NCBI GenBank assembly: GCA_020310875.1
Contig: CM035433.1
Span: forward strand, 106,532,758-106,596,757
Length of the DNA stretch: 64,000 nucleotides
Source of the DNA: Ceratopteris richardii
Taxonomy: Eukaryota > Streptophyta > Polypodiopsida > Polypodiales > Pteridaceae
Reading direction: 5' to 3'
Position 1 is the first letter of the stretch; each line of letters opens with the position of its first letter. This document shows, piece by piece, positions 22,533 through 34,046 of the stretch. A model generated the notes under the pieces. The model was given only the letters and a program-made list of their open reading frames with translations, was not told the origin of the DNA and did not search any database. The position numbers were made by a program, and so were the translations under genes.

Positions 22533-23310
22533 CTTGTGCACACCTTGCACCAAGCTTCCACAAAGGGGGAGGAGTGACTACCTTCTGTCGGCACGCACCC
22601 ACTGCAATGGGACCTTGAGATACTTGGGGAACTAGCTTAGCACCCTCTGCACAATCCCTTAGGCACTCCTTATGCACTTCTTCACTTCCACTTCTCTGCG
22701 TCGTCGCACTGGTGACTCTTGCACTTCTCTCTCTTGCTCTCTTAGACTATGCTCTCTTGCTTACTCTAACCTTTTTCCAAGAATGGCCCTTGCCTTGATT
22801 TGAGTGTGTCGATCACGTACGCTCCTAACTGCAATGGTATCTTGGTGCTCACTTTGATGTCCCAAGATTGTCCTCACAAGTGGCAGCCAACGACTCACTG
22901 TTTTGTCTTGTAGTGACTTTAGACTAAAACCAAAAATTTTAATGGGAGGCCATACTTTCACCTGTGCGTACACTTTGCCGCTTCACATACCTTCATGTTT
23001 CCTTTTAAGTCTTCACTTTTGCACATAAGAGGGGGTTCACCTGAACCTTCCAAAACACTTTAAAACACACTTTGAACCTTAGGGAAATTAGAGAAAATAC
23101 TTCTGCAACCTGCAACCCATTTTCTCCAATTTACCCTTTGTGGACAATTCATTGTGCACTACCTGTGCACTTTGACACCTGCACTTACACACTTTGACTT
23201 TGCACCTACTGACTTTGACCTTGACATTTGTTGACTTTGACCAGTTGACTTTGACCCGTTGACTTTGACTGCAGTTGACTTTGACCAACATGACTTTTAT
23301 GGGCTCAACA
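22533..23310 (-). repeat. 3' LTR of RLG-C (778 bp)
   Basis: Matches 27998-28775 almost base for base. The purine-rich tract before it (minus-strand GGTGGTGGGCAAC, 23311-23323) fits a polypurine tract. Confidence 0.92.
23215..23310. promoter_or_regulatory. TTGAC (W-box-like) array at LTR start
   Basis: Repeated TTGACTTTGACC units at the 5' end of the LTR (element sense), repeated at 28680-28775 and in the RLG-D LTRs. TTGAC followed by C or T is the WRKY W-box core. The function is inferred. Confidence 0.6.
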
Positions 23311-24669
23311 GTTGCCCACCACCTAATGTGCTCTCCGTCCTGGAGAGCTACAACCAAAACTTTGAACATAGAGGCCACCATGAGAATATAGCTGCAACAA
23401 CTTGAAGAGAACATCTGAGAACATCCACCCGAACAAGCACCAGAAAAGAACAAGAAGTGGGATTTTGTTATGGAAAAGCAAAAGAGGGGCAATGGGAGGT
23501 TACAATGGAATGGGAAGGGAGGGCTGAGGGTATGAAGATGGATGGGGCCGGGAGGGTGAAGGATGTGGCTGGGCAGAATGATAAAGGGAGGGGTTGGAAG
23601 TAGGAATCCTGGCCTGGGGGGCTAAAATGATCAAACTGGAGGGCTACAGAGGGTATAGATGGAATATTATTAAACATAAGGAAAGATAAGGTGAGAATGG
23701 ACCATGTGGGCAATGTGGGTAAATAAAAACATGTGATAAATGTGTTCAAATAGTGAGGGTTTTGACCAAAACTCAGAGAAAATGTGGGAATTTGGAAAAA
23801 TAAAGCCAAAAATTGAGTCCAAAGGTGCCAAAAAACATGAAAATGACTCCTTTTTTGTAAAAAACGGCCAACCGAGGTACAATCCAGAGCCAAAAGCTTT
23901 TAGCCATGAAAATGAAAAAAATAAAATAAACAAAAATAATAATTTTTTTTTTATTTTTAATATAAATGAACGCCCACTAAAATTATCAATAAAATAAATA
24001 AATAAAATAAAATAATTAAAAAATAAGAAAATTAATAAAATATATATATATATATATTTTTTTTAAATACGAAAATAAACAAAATGAAATAAAAAAAAAA
24101 AAATAAAAAAATTGCGGGGGGGGGGGGGGGGTGGGAGGGGGGGGGGGGGGGGGGAGGGGGGGGGGGGGGGGGGGGGGAGGGGAGGGGGGGAGAGGGGGGG
24201 GGGGGGGGGGGGGAGGGGGGGGAGTGGGGGGGGAGATTTTTTTTTTTTTTTTTTTGGTAGAAAAAACGCCTTGGGGGCTTTTTTTTTTTTTTTTTTTAAA
24301 TTTTAATTATGAAAAAAACTGAAAAAATACATAAAAAATCCAAAAAAATGGCAAAAAATTCCAAAAAAACTCAAAAAAAAAAAAAAAAAAAAATTCCCTA
24401 CTGGTTGAGGCCACTTTTCTCACTCAAACCCACAGAGAGCTTCCTTTATTCCTCCAATTTGGCAAGAAAAAGACATATGAAAAAGGAGAAAAATGCTAGA
24501 AAAATTCGAAAAAATGCTTGAAAAATTTAGAAAAAATTTTCTAAAAATTCCCAAAATTGTACCTTTGCAAAGTTGATGAAATGGCTGCTAGATTTGCTAA
24601 AACTCAAGAAACAAACATAAAATGGATAAAGAAAACTACTAAACTTAAGTAAAAAATGACGAGAAAAGA
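23311..24669 (-). other. 3' non-coding region of RLG-C
   Basis: Low-complexity sequence downstream of gag-protease. It holds, in element sense, an A/T-rich block, a C run (plus-strand G run 24115-24235), more AT-rich sequence, and a Pro/Ser-rich open stretch near 23468-23893. It aligns in layout with 37800-40400 of RLG-D. I see no protein here that I recognise. Confidence 0.65.
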
Positions 24670-27582
24670 CTATGTACAACCTGGATAACTATTGCAGGTT
24701 CCAGGGGATCCATAAAACTTCAGTTGGCTTGATGATAGGCCTTGAGCCTTGTATTGTTGACTCAGAGAGACTCGTCCATAATTTGCATTTGTACTGCACT
24801 TCATTGATTTTGTCTTCTCCTTGGGCACACTGATCATCTGATAGGGGTACCCTAAATGCTTCATTATAATGTTAGCTCCTCCAGCAACTTTATGACTTAA
24901 TCTGCAAAATTCCATTTTTACTATTCCAGCAACTTCATCCAATGGAACCCTCTGTTTCCAAAGACTTGCAGGTGCTCCTTCCGCAGTCTTGTAAAGCCCT
25001 GCACTTGCTATCATTAAACTTGACATAACAATTGATATCCATACCAGGATCCATAAAACAGTGGCCATTGACATATGATTTGAAGCATCTTCATCAGGGC
25101 TACACTTAAGGAGTACCTTGCTTTTCTTCTCTTTTCCATGGCTTTTGACTGAGACTGTTTCAACCTGAGTGATTTCCTCTTTTTCTTCATAGGCTTCTTC
25201 TCTACTTGAGTTTGGGAAAATTCCATAGCAGGAAGATGGGTCTTCTGCATGGAGCCAAGCCAACATGTTTTCATCTTCATATAAATCTGCTCCTTCAAAT
25301 AGATCTGCTTCTGGGTTGTCCACCACTTCTTCTTCCATACAAATACCAATTGTCTGCATCATACTAGTATTTCTCTGATTGTCTGGTCCTTCTTCTAAAA
25401 TTATCTGCTGCAACTCTTTTCCCTCCTGCTTTACCCACATTGTGTCTTTGCCCCAGTCATGCAACACATTGGCATGCCTTAACCAAGGTCTCCCAATTAA
25501 CAGGGGGAAACTTCCTTCTACCTGTGGCAGCCTTAAAACAACAAAGTCCAGGTTAAAGATGGTACCTTGTATTTTGACTGGAACTCCAGGGACCACACCA
25601 ATAGGCCTTACTATGCTTTGGTCTGCCATTGTTACAGTGAAGTTGGCAGGTCGTGAAGGGTATATTCCAATCTTTTTCATGGTATATTCAGGCATCAAGT
25701 TAATGCCAGAACCACCATCCACAATAACTCCTTGAAACTCATGACCTCTAATAGAGACTGTTAGCCGAGGGCTCTTGTAATCTGTTAGGGGTGCTTCCCC
25801 TAAACATCTATCTTTATGCATAACAGCAGCCTTTGCCACTAAACTTGTTGTGGACATTTCATCAATTATCTGCAAGAGTTCTGACCTGAACTTCCCATCC
25901 ATCTTTATTAAATCAAAAATACTAACCTCCTTTTTCATGGACTTGAGTAGTTTGGAAGCTTCTGATTCCTTAAGAGCATGGGCTGCATTTGACTTATCAA
26001 ACTGCTCATGAGCCCTGTTGAATGCATATTCAATGGCATCACTGGTACCTGTGAAATTTTCTTTTTGCCTTATATTTGCACTTGGGTTGGCTTTTTCTTC
26101 AGACACACCTTTGTCTCTGTTTAATCCATTAATCATTGATTCTTGGCCTATTTCCACTGGAGCCTTCCCCTTGCTTCTTGTCTGCACTGTAAAAGATTCA
26201 ATTTCTTCTAAATGCACCACCCTGGTAGATGGAGATGGCACCTTAACCTGATCTACCCTTTCTTCTTTCTGCACAGAAATCATTTGAATGTGGGGCCCAG
26301 ATGAAGAGGCTTGATTCTTAGGACAACAATTTGTATAATGGTCTCTGGCCTCTGGGCAGTTTCTGCAAGGAGGGGCATTTTCTGGAAGAGTGCACCTACT
26401 TTGATAGTGCCCACAGTCTCCACATCTGAAACAAATAATTGGCCTTCTAGGCCCATTTCCAAAATTATCCCTCTGTCTAGGGTTATAAGTGTTACCTTGA
26501 TTGGGGGCAGCAGCCATCACATTTGTGGTTGGTAGGGATCCTCCTTGTGTCCAGTATGTCGTTGCAGGCATTCCCCTTGATTGGCATTCATGGGCCTCAT
26601 GACCAACTTTTCTGCATAATTGGCAAGTTACACTTAACAGAGGACACTCACTTACTATATGCCCTTGTTTGCTGCACATGGAACACCAAAGTCCACTCTT
26701 GATGCCACCTCCTTTGAGCTCCTGCAACTCCTGTCGCAACTGAGCCAATTCCTCTGCCTGGGCCTCCTCCTCCTTTTGGAGCTGTAGTGCTTCAATCTCT
26801 CTTCTCAACTGAGCAACAACATTCTCTTCCTCTTTGTAGGGCTTATTTCTCTTCAAGCCCTCCAATTCCCTTCTTAACTGGCTCACTGGGTCCTCCAGTT
26901 CTGTACCATATGATGGTTGGGAAGAAGTTGCACCATACTGGTGCCTTATCTGTTCCAAGCGTGTGGCCGTATTGATGAACTCCTCAACAGAGGCAGTAGG
27001 TAGCACTAACTCTTTTATTTTGCATTGGGTGACCACAGGTAGAGGTTTGGCTAACCATTTCTTGACAAAGAAGTCGTGTGGTGGATCCGGTAATTTAGCC
27101 ATTAGTGCTTTGGCCCTAGTCACGAACTCTAGGAACTTTTCTCCTGGACCCAATTTCAAGTTTTCCAATTCTTCTATAATGATCTCAGCCGTGTTGCCAT
27201 GCTGAAATTGATTTTTAAAAGCCTCTTTCATCAAATCCCAAGAGGTAAAGTGATTTTCAGCAAACTGGCTAAACCACTTGTCTGCCAGACCTTCCAATGT
27301 GGCGGGGAAGAGTATCAAGAAAGCATCTTCCCTACCCATTAGCCCTCTAGTCTTACATAATGCAAGAAATCTTCGAATGTGCTCATCTGGGTCCTCATGG
27401 GCTAAACCTCTGAAGGAGGGAAATTTTATGTTTAATCTGGAGAGCAAGATTTCTAGGTCCACTTGTCCTGCCATGCTTCCTACCGATGAAGTCGATGAAA
27501 GTGGACTCGATGATCTTCTGTTCGTCTTTCTTCTTGTCTGCTTGCACTTGATCCTCAAGGTTTGTGACCGGGTCGCGGTCAT
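24670..27582 (-). CDS. gag: gag-protease polyprotein of RLG-C
   Basis: 970 codons, open throughout. Residues about 45-230 are the Ty3 gag core (FPSFRGLAHEDPDEHIRRFL, LADKWFSQF, FLEFVTRAKALM). A Glu/Gln-rich coiled coil follows at about 240-300. Four zinc knuckles come next: CSMCSKQGHIVSEC, CQLCRKVGHEAHEC, CFRCGDCGHYQSRC and CRNCPEARDHYTNCC. The protease has the variant active site VDGGSGINLM (near 25715) and the flap-side LLIGRPWLRHA. After protease lies a hydrophobic, membrane-like segment LWILVWISIVMSSLMIASAG (about 25010-25080), then a short tail. The frame ends without RT. It looks whole as a gag-protease unit. Its role is to form particles and to process gag, for itself or for relatives. 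Confidence 0.85.
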   Translation of the reverse strand: MTATRSQTLRIKCKQTRRKTNRRSSSPLSSTSSVGSMAGQVDLEILLSRLNIKFPSFRGLAHEDPDEHIRRFLALCKTRGLMGREDAFLILFPATLEGLADKWFSQFAENHFTSWDLMKEAFKNQFQHGNTAEIIIEELENLKLGPGEKFLEFVTRAKALMAKLPDPPHDFFVKKWLAKPLPVVTQCKIKELVLPTASVEEFINTATRLEQIRHQYGATSSQPSYGTELEDPVSQLRRELEGLKRNKPYKEEENVVAQLRREIEALQLQKEEEAQAEELAQLRQELQELKGGGIKSGLWCSMCSKQGHIVSECPLLSVTCQLCRKVGHEAHECQSRGMPATTYWTQGGSLPTTNVMAAAPNQGNTYNPRQRDNFGNGPRRPIICFRCGDCGHYQSRCTLPENAPPCRNCPEARDHYTNCCPKNQASSSGPHIQMISVQKEERVDQVKVPSPSTRVVHLEEIESFTVQTRSKGKAPVEIGQESMINGLNRDKGVSEEKANPSANIRQKENFTGTSDAIEYAFNRAHEQFDKSNAAHALKESEASKLLKSMKKEVSIFDLIKMDGKFRSELLQIIDEMSTTSLVAKAAVMHKDRCLGEAPLTDYKSPRLTVSIRGHEFQGVIVDGGSGINLMPEYTMKKIGIYPSRPANFTVTMADQSIVRPIGVVPGVPVKIQGTIFNLDFVVLRLPQVEGSFPLLIGRPWLRHANVLHDWGKDTMWVKQEGKELQQIILEEGPDNQRNTSMMQTIGICMEEEVVDNPEADLFEGADLYEDENMLAWLHAEDPSSCYGIFPNSSREEAYEEKEEITQVETVSVKSHGKEKKSKVLLKCSPDEDASNHMSMATVLWILVWISIVMSSLMIASAGLYKTAEGAPASLWKQRVPLDEVAGIVKMEFCRLSHKVAGGANIIMKHLGYPYQMISVPKEKTKSMKCSTNANYGRVSLSQQYKAQGLSSSQLKFYGSPGTCNSYPGCT

Positions 27583-27720
27583 GAGCTATTCATAGTCCAC
27601 TTAAAATGAGACACTTGATAAAAATATGTACCTTTTGGCCCACTGGAGTAGTGTTGTCGACACTGGAATATTGCTCTCCAATGGCAATATATAGTCTCCT
27701 ATGCTCAAATCTCCTTGGAA
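27583..27720 (-). other. short leader of RLG-C
   Basis: Sequence between primer site and gag. No separate feature seen. Confidence 0.6.
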
Positions 27721-27739
27721 GTCCCACCGTGCGTGCCAA
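27721..27739 (-). promoter_or_regulatory. primer binding site of RLG-C
   Basis: The minus strand reads TTGGCACGCACGGTGGGAC. It lies 4 bp from the LTR end and differs at three positions from the RLG-D site TTGGCATGCCCGGTGGGAC. I cannot name the tRNA with confidence. Confidence 0.8.
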
Positions 27740-27743
27740 ATTT

Positions 27744-28775
27744 TGTTGGTGGATTCTTAGACAAGAAGGAGTTTGAGGGTTTGTAGGAAAAAAAGGGGAA
27801 GAAACAAGAAGAGAAAATACACCTGGAAGCTTCTGCCGATTGATTACAGTAAGACAATTACAAGGTTTGAAGTACAAGACAAGCCAATACCTCTGTGCAC
27901 AATCCCACAGGGTGCCCAATCACAAAATACCAAATATCCCAAAGTCTTCTTGCTGCCGACTCCTCTGCACCAGACCTCCGCCTGCTTCAAGCTTATCCTT
28001 GTGCACACCTTGCACCAAGCTTCCACAAAGGGGGAGGAGTGACTACCTTCTGTCGGCACGCACCCACTGCAATGGGACCTTGAGATACTTGGGGAACTAG
28101 CTTAGCACCCTCTGCACAATCCCTTAGGCACTCCTTATGCACTTCTTCACTTCCACTTCTCTGCGTCGTCGCACTGGTGACTCTTGCACTTCTCTCTCTT
28201 GCTCTCTTAGACTATGCTCTCTTGCTTACTCTAACCTTTTTCCAAGAATGGCCCTTGCCTTGATTTGAGTGTGTCGATCACGTACGCTCCTAACTGCAAT
28301 GGTATCTTGGTGCTCACTTTGATGTCCCAAGATTGTCCTCACAAGTGGCAGCCAACGACTCACTGTTTTGTCTTGTAGTGACTTTAGACTAAAACCAAAA
28401 ATTTTAATGGGAGGCCATACTTTCACCTGTGCGTACACTTTGCCGCTTCACATACCTTCATGTTTCCTTTTAAGTCTTCACTTTTGCACATAAGAGGGGG
28501 TTCACCTGAACCTTCCAAAACACTTTAAAACACACTTTGAACCTTAGGGAAATTAGAGAAAATACTTCTGCAACCTGCAACCCATTTTCTCCAATTTACC
28601 CTTTGTGGACAATTCATTGTGCACTACCTGTGCACTTTGACACCTGCACTTACGCACTTTGACTTTGCACCTGCTGACTTTGACCTTGACATTTGTTGAC
28701 TTTGACTAGTTGACTTTGACCCGTTGACTTTGACTGCAGTTGACTTTGACCAACATGACTTTTATGGGCTCAACA
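27744..28775 (-). repeat. 5' LTR of RLG-C (1032 bp)
   Basis: TGTTGGTGG...GGCTCAACA on the plus strand. The right 778 bp match the other LTR; the left 254 bp are present only here in this element, but have counterparts in the RLG-D 5' LTR. Confidence 0.92.
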
Positions 28776-28875
28776 ACACTCTACCCAAAAAAAGTTTTGC
28801 AGATATGGTCGTTGGTATAGGCTTTTTAGGGTTCAGGATTAGGGTTTAAGGGTTTTCACATAGATACACATGCAT

Positions 28876-28952
<77 letters not shown>

Positions 28953-28989
28953 CATACACATATATAGAGGATTATGAAGGAGAATGGAG
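28776..28989. repeat. telomere-like scrap and AT microsatellite
   Basis: 28826-28855 holds TTTAGGG, ATTAGGG and TTTAAGGG, loosely like the plant telomere unit. CA repeats (28865-28890) and a near-perfect AT run (28890-28950) follow. No gene. Confidence 0.8.
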
Positions 28990-30290
28990 AGACATTGGAT
29001 ATTACCTGAGTGCTTTACAACCTTTACCAAGTTGGTCAACAAATCGATTTCGAAACATCAGAAAGAAGTCTTTCAACTTCTTTCTGAAAGATTGATGTCT
29101 TTGGCGGCATGCTAAAGAAAATGTGAAAATTCATAGAGCATTTTAGGATTGAGAAATCTTAAGGTGCAATTCATGAGAGACATGCATGAGAGCTTATGGG
29201 TAGGCCATAAGGGATTTGTTGCAACATATGAAAAACGTTTGAGAAAGCTATTGGTGACCAAGGATGTACATAAATGTTAAGGAATTTGTGATCACATGTG
29301 CCACATGTCAGATTCATTCCTTGGTCAAATATAGAGATCCCTTGCACCCAACTTACCCACCTTGTATTCATTACATGTGGGTAGTTGATCTTGTGACTAT
29401 GCCTAAAAATATTGATGATATGAGATATATTGTAATTGCATGGGAAGATTTGATAAATCATGTGGAAGGTCGTGCACTTTGATCTGACACAGTTTATAAT
29501 GTATGTTTATTTCTTTTAGAATAAGTTATATCCAGATTTGGATATGTAGAAAAACTAGTTGCAGATTAAGGAGAGTTAGATGCTAGAGAGCCGAGGAAAT
29601 TCTTTGATCATCATGGAATTCTCTTATCTCTTAAGACAACTTTTAAGCCAGAAGAAAATGGGAAAATTGAGAGAGATCATCCTTCTAAAGTGAAGGCACG
29701 TGATGGAGATATCAGGCAATGGCCAAGATATCGTTTGTTTGCTTTATGGGCAGATAGGATGACATATACAAGTTCAACTAGATATATGTCATCTGAGCTC
29801 ATGTATTGTCAAAAGCCTATTTTTTTATACATACTCAGATAATAAATTGGGTAAGTTTAGACTAGAAAGATTTTTCATGCAAATAGTTATTAGCTTCGAG
29901 AATTAAACAACTTGAACAAGGGAAAGAAAATATGAAAGAAGCTATTAAGAAATTAAAGGATCCATGTTTAAAAAAATAAGATCTATTTTGATAAGAAACA
30001 TCGACTTAGGCCTCGATTGATAGAGTCAGGGGATTGGGTACTTGTCTATGATAGTACATTTGATACCCAATAAGATGCATGGCATAAATTAACTTAAAGA
30101 TGGTTTGGACCTTATGTTATTGTTTCTATTTTGATACAAGTATGTATGCTTTATGTGATCTTGATGGAACTTGTTTGAGAAATTTGGTTGCGGGAAAGAG
30201 AATCAAGCTATTTAAACGAAGATCAAAAAGTGACTATGAAATTGATGAAGAGCTCTTAGACAAAGATGAGGTGGATGAAGAATGATGTGA
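28990..30290 (+). mobile_element. RLG-G, decayed gypsy integrase remnant
   Basis: A plus-strand fossil of a Ty3 integrase without LTRs. Recognisable pieces are the zinc-binding domain (FVITCATCQIHSL near 29283), a core segment with YMWVVDLVTMPKN, KTTFKPEENGKIERDH near 29640, and a C-terminal part with FDKKHRLRPRLIESGDWVLV near 29990 and RWFGPYVIV near 30100. It is heavily broken (ten or more breaks) and is the oldest-looking retroelement here. The VDLVTMPKN and RWFGPYVV-type wording differs from the other gypsy integrases in the window. Confidence 0.7.
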
Positions 30291-30911
30291 ACACTAAGCA
30301 AAAAGATAAATAAGGTGAAACATTTCTTTACTTTAATTATTTTTCAATTTTTTGTAAAGTTTTTTTTTCCATGCATTTCATGAAAAAACGAGTACATCAT
30401 TCTGACATGTAAAGTAAATGTTTAAAATTATGAAAAGATGAATTAGGAGCTTAAGTAGGAATGAGTATGAATTGGAGATAGGAATTAGAGATCCTATGCC
30501 TATTGTAAAGATGGAATAGGGAAATCTTAACTTGCAACTCCTAATAGAGGTAAAGCTTATTTTATATAGATAGATTGCCTTAGTCTCTAAAATCACTTAG
30601 CTAGTGAGATCTTGGTTCCAGCTGTAGCATGCCTCTAGATCCTCTACTCTGATTAGGGGTTAAGCCTTTTCCCTTTAACAAAAAAGTTACGAAGAAAAAA
30701 GATAAATATAAAAGAAGGAGTACATCAATGGTTGTTGCAAAGTGAAAACAAGAAAAATAAAAATTAAAAAAAGAAAAATAAGAAGGAGGAAAAGATAGTT
30801 TTTATGACTCAAATATGATCTCAAAACCACTTTTGAGATTTACTAAGCGGATTATATGAGGTAGATGTATGTTGTAGAGGAATTGATTAGTAGCATCTTA
30901 TGGCAAGTGAC
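30291..30911. other. AT-rich spacer
   Basis: AT-rich sequence with A-runs near 30740-30790. No gene or repeat structure seen. It would have been continuous with 44416 onward before RLC-E inserted. Confidence 0.6.
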
Positions 30912-30916
30912 CAAAG
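30912..30916. repeat. probable target site duplication of RLC-E, left
   Basis: CAAAG here against TAAAG at 44411-44415, one mismatch, consistent with age. Confidence 0.6.
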
Positions 30917-31146
30917 TGTTGATATATTTAGGTAGTGATGTGTGTGAACACTCTAGGACCACTGGGGCACTTTTTTCCCTCTTTAGGAGGTTTTTTTCCC
31001 CCGGCTTGTATATATGCCTATTGCCCTAATGGGCTACTTATCTTTGTACATTCTCTAGTAATACATTCAGTATTGTGTGTTGTGCTCTAAGCTTCTTCTT
31101 CTTCCATGTGTTGTTCGCATGCTTCCGCAGACATCTAACTCCACCA
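30917..31146 (+). repeat. 5' LTR of RLC-E
   Basis: 230 bp starting TGTTGATATATTTAGG. Homologous to the RLC-A LTRs. Confidence 0.93.
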
Positions 31147-31148
31147 AT

Positions 31149-31160
31149 TGGTATCAAAGC
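31149..31160 (+). promoter_or_regulatory. primer binding site of RLC-E (tRNA-iMet)
   Basis: TGGTATCAAAGC, one base off the standard TGGTATCAGAGC. Confidence 0.88.
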
Positions 31161-31502
31161 AGGTCATCGTTTCATCTAGGGCACCGTCGACACTCCTTTG
31201 GTTGCGGTCTTAGAATCGCACGAATTTTGGTGAGCATACTCAACGTGTTTTTGGGATCAAAACAGCTTTACTGTATGGTGCCAAAATCGTGATCTGAGCT
31301 CGTTTCGGCCTCCGAACGCACTATCATAGTGCTTGTGCAAGCTATTTCGTCTTTCTGTGCCAAAGGTATATACCAGTTTCTGTTTGCTAGTATAAGCATC
31401 TCAAAGTCTACTACAAGTCTAGCAAAATTCGTCTGGGCAGTTCTGTTCAACTTTTTGAGATATAGTCAATTTTTTCCATCAAGGTATTTTAGTCACCGAC
31501 CA

Positions 31503-32340
31503 TGGCTGAAAGCAGTGATGTATTCCGTATGTTGGCTTTTGAGGATAAGTTGGATGGTACCAACTACCCGTTATGGGCTTATATGATGCGACATGTGTTG
31601 GTTGCAAAAGGACTGTGGAACATTGTGTAGGGTGTTGAAAAATGTCCTATCACACCTGCAATTGTTACAACTGCAAGTACTGAAGCTAATGCAAAAGGTG
31701 TCAAAGATGATGATATTCTACATATTCATGTTCGTGATGCGGTTTATGTTGCACCTACTGTAGACCAGATTCGTTAGGATGGTAGAGATGCCCACGCACA
31801 TGCATTGATAGCTTTGTCTGTCAAACGTGCCATTATTCCTCACATTCGCTCTTGCAGAACAGTTAAGGATGCTTGGGATACACTTACCACATTGTACCAA
31901 GCTAGGAATGAGGCTCGTGTTGCTTACCGCTGAAAACAGTTGGAGAGTGAGCACATGAATGAAGGTGATTCTATGGACAGTTTCCTAACGAAGATCAAAG
32001 ACTTGAAGGAATAGTTGATTTCTGTTGATGAGGTTATACCAGATAGCTCACTTGTGCAGACCGTTTTGAATGGTCTTCGTGATTCATATCAGAGTTTTGC
32101 TTCTACTCTTTGGTTGATGATGAAAGGCAATCCGAATGCCTTATCATTTGAGGATTTAGTCTTTGTTCTGTTGCAGGAAGATCAGTCCAGGCAGAACAGG
32201 TCCATTATGCAAGTTGTAGATCAAGCTTTCTTGGCTAGTCAAAAGGGCAAAGGAAAATGGAGCTCTTCAACTAGTAAGCCAAAATCTGCTAATTCTGTGT
32301 ATTCGAAGAAGGAAGATAAAGATGAGAAGAAATAAAAAAA
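31503..32340 (+). pseudogene. gag: RLC-E gag region
   Basis: Starts MAESSDVF like RLC-A and keeps NYPLWAYMM, HVLVAKGLWN and VLNGLRDSYQSFASTLWLMM. Broken. Confidence 0.88.
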
Positions 32341-32347
32341 GTAGAAA

Positions 32348-34046
32348 TTGTTTTGTAAGTATTGTAAAGGGAATGATCATATCGTAAAGAACTGTCCAAA
32401 ACTGGCTACTAAAGAGGCAAAGAAGAAAGAGGCTAGAATGGTTATTACAGAGGCCTCTACACCAAAAACAGAGTCTACTAATCTTGTGCAGGAAGAAGAA
32501 TGGGCGTTTACTACTATCTACAGTTTTGACCCATCTTCTCGTGAGCAGTGCATGTATGCAGTAGACTCAGATGTTTGGTAGTTTGACAGTGGGGCGACCA
32601 AACATATTACCTCGCAGTGCAGTTTCTTCTCTTCACTCGAGCCTACCCCTATAGGGAATACTGTTACATGTGCCAACAACTCCTCTTATCCTGTTATGGG
32701 AGTTGGTAAGATCATTTTGACTACTTTTGATGGTAGTTCTTTCACTTTGTCAGATGCTTTATTTGTGCCAGGGATCAAGAAGAACTTGTTATCAATTTCT
32801 GCATTAGCCAAGATTGGCTTGGTTGTGAAATTTATTGATGACAGGTGTATAGTTCATGATCTGTCAAATGGCGATGTGATTACTGCTTCTAGCATTTTAT
32901 GTCATGGGTTGTATAAGCTCATAGACTATGAAAGAACAGTAAATGATTTGGCATGTGTAGTAAATGATTCTCAGGCTATGCCAGATGCAAAGCTTTGGCA
33001 TGCATGTTTTGGTCATCTGAATTTTGCTAGTTTGCTACACCTACAGAAATTGGAAATGGTGTCCTCTTTGCCCAAACTTGAGGCACCTGGAAAACATGTT
33101 TGTGAAGGCAGTATTTTGGGCAAAATGCAGCATTCGTCCTTTCCAAAAGATGGTTCAGTTCGGGCTACTCAAAAATTGCAGCTTGTACATAGTGATGTCT
33201 GTGGTCCTATGCAGACACCTTCTTTTGGGAATTATCTTTACTTCGTGACTTTCATCGATGATTTTTCCAAGCATGCATGGGTATATCCCTTGAAGGCAAA
33301 GTCCGAAGTATTCATGTGCTTCAAACAGTTTTTGGTTTTGGATGAAAATCTGTCAGCATGTAAAATGGGCACCCTCTGTTCTGATCGAGGGGGGGAATAT
33401 ATGTCTTCTGATTTTAATGCATTTTTGGTTGAACGTGGGATAAAACACCAATGTACAGTGCCGTATACACCTCAACAGAATGGAGTTGCTGAACGAAAGA
33501 ACAGGTCACTCATGGAGATGGCGAGGTGTATGGTCAAGAGTCAGGCTTTACCACATAGTTTCTAGCTTGAGGCTGTCATGTGTGCACCATATGTACTGAA
33601 CAGGTGTCTCACTAAAGCACTGCACTCTATCACTCCATATGAGGCTTGGCATGACCGCAAGTCATCTATTGCTCATCTGCGTGTTTTTGGTTGTTTGGCA
33701 TATGCATTAGTGCCTCAACAACATCGTAGAAAAATTGGATGATAAAGCAGTAGAATGTATTTTTGTTGGGTACAGTTCTGAAAGTAAAGGCTATCGTCTG
33801 TATCATCCACAGACTAAACGCATTCTGGTTAGCCGTGATGTTGTTTTTGTGGAGGATGATATTCAACCATTGCTTTCATGTACAAAGGAGACATCTGTTA
33901 GCTCCAAAGACATGTATGATACTTTGCTGCCTCTTTTTATAGGTGCACATTCTAGTGCTAGTCCTAATGAGGCAATTTCTCAGCCTTTGCAGGTTTCATG
34001 TGATGATGCAGATCATTCCATTTCTGATGCAGATTTACATGATGCA
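32348..34046 (+). pseudogene. pol: RLC-E zinc knuckle, protease and integrase region
   Basis: It shows CKYCKGNDHIVKNCP, a protease with FDSGATKHIT near 32585, the pre-integrase LWHACFGHLNFASLL, the integrase core (LVHSDVCGPMQTP, DRGGEYMSSDFNAF, PYTPQQNGVAERKNRSLMEM) and FVGYSSESKGYRLY beyond it. It ends at the RLG-D insertion. Broken. Confidence 0.88.

Larger units (their letters stand above)
22533..28775 (-). mobile_element. RLG-C, recent gypsy element with gag-protease only
   Basis: A minus-strand element with a 1032-bp 5' LTR (27744-28775), a shorter 3' LTR copy (22533-23310), a primer site, a 970-codon gag-protease frame, and a 1.3-kb low-complexity 3' region. No reverse transcriptase or integrase is present, so it would depend on another element. 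The 778 bp shared by the LTRs differ at only about three positions by eye (above 99.5% identity), so this is the youngest insertion that can be dated here. It is flanked by similar microsatellites. RLG-D (34047-42472) is a relative by LTR, primer site and gag stub. Confidence 0.9.

Noticed and set aside
22906-22925. CTTGTAGTGAC, resembling the opposite end of a CACTA element
   Set aside because: It lies inside the RLG-C LTR and recurs in the other LTR at 28370, so it is part of that LTR.
24112-24322. Glycine-rich frames
   Set aside because: By-product of a G homopolymer run.
28826-28855. Interstitial telomere repeat
   Set aside because: Only three imperfect TTTAGGG-like units; too short and degenerate to claim a telomere remnant.
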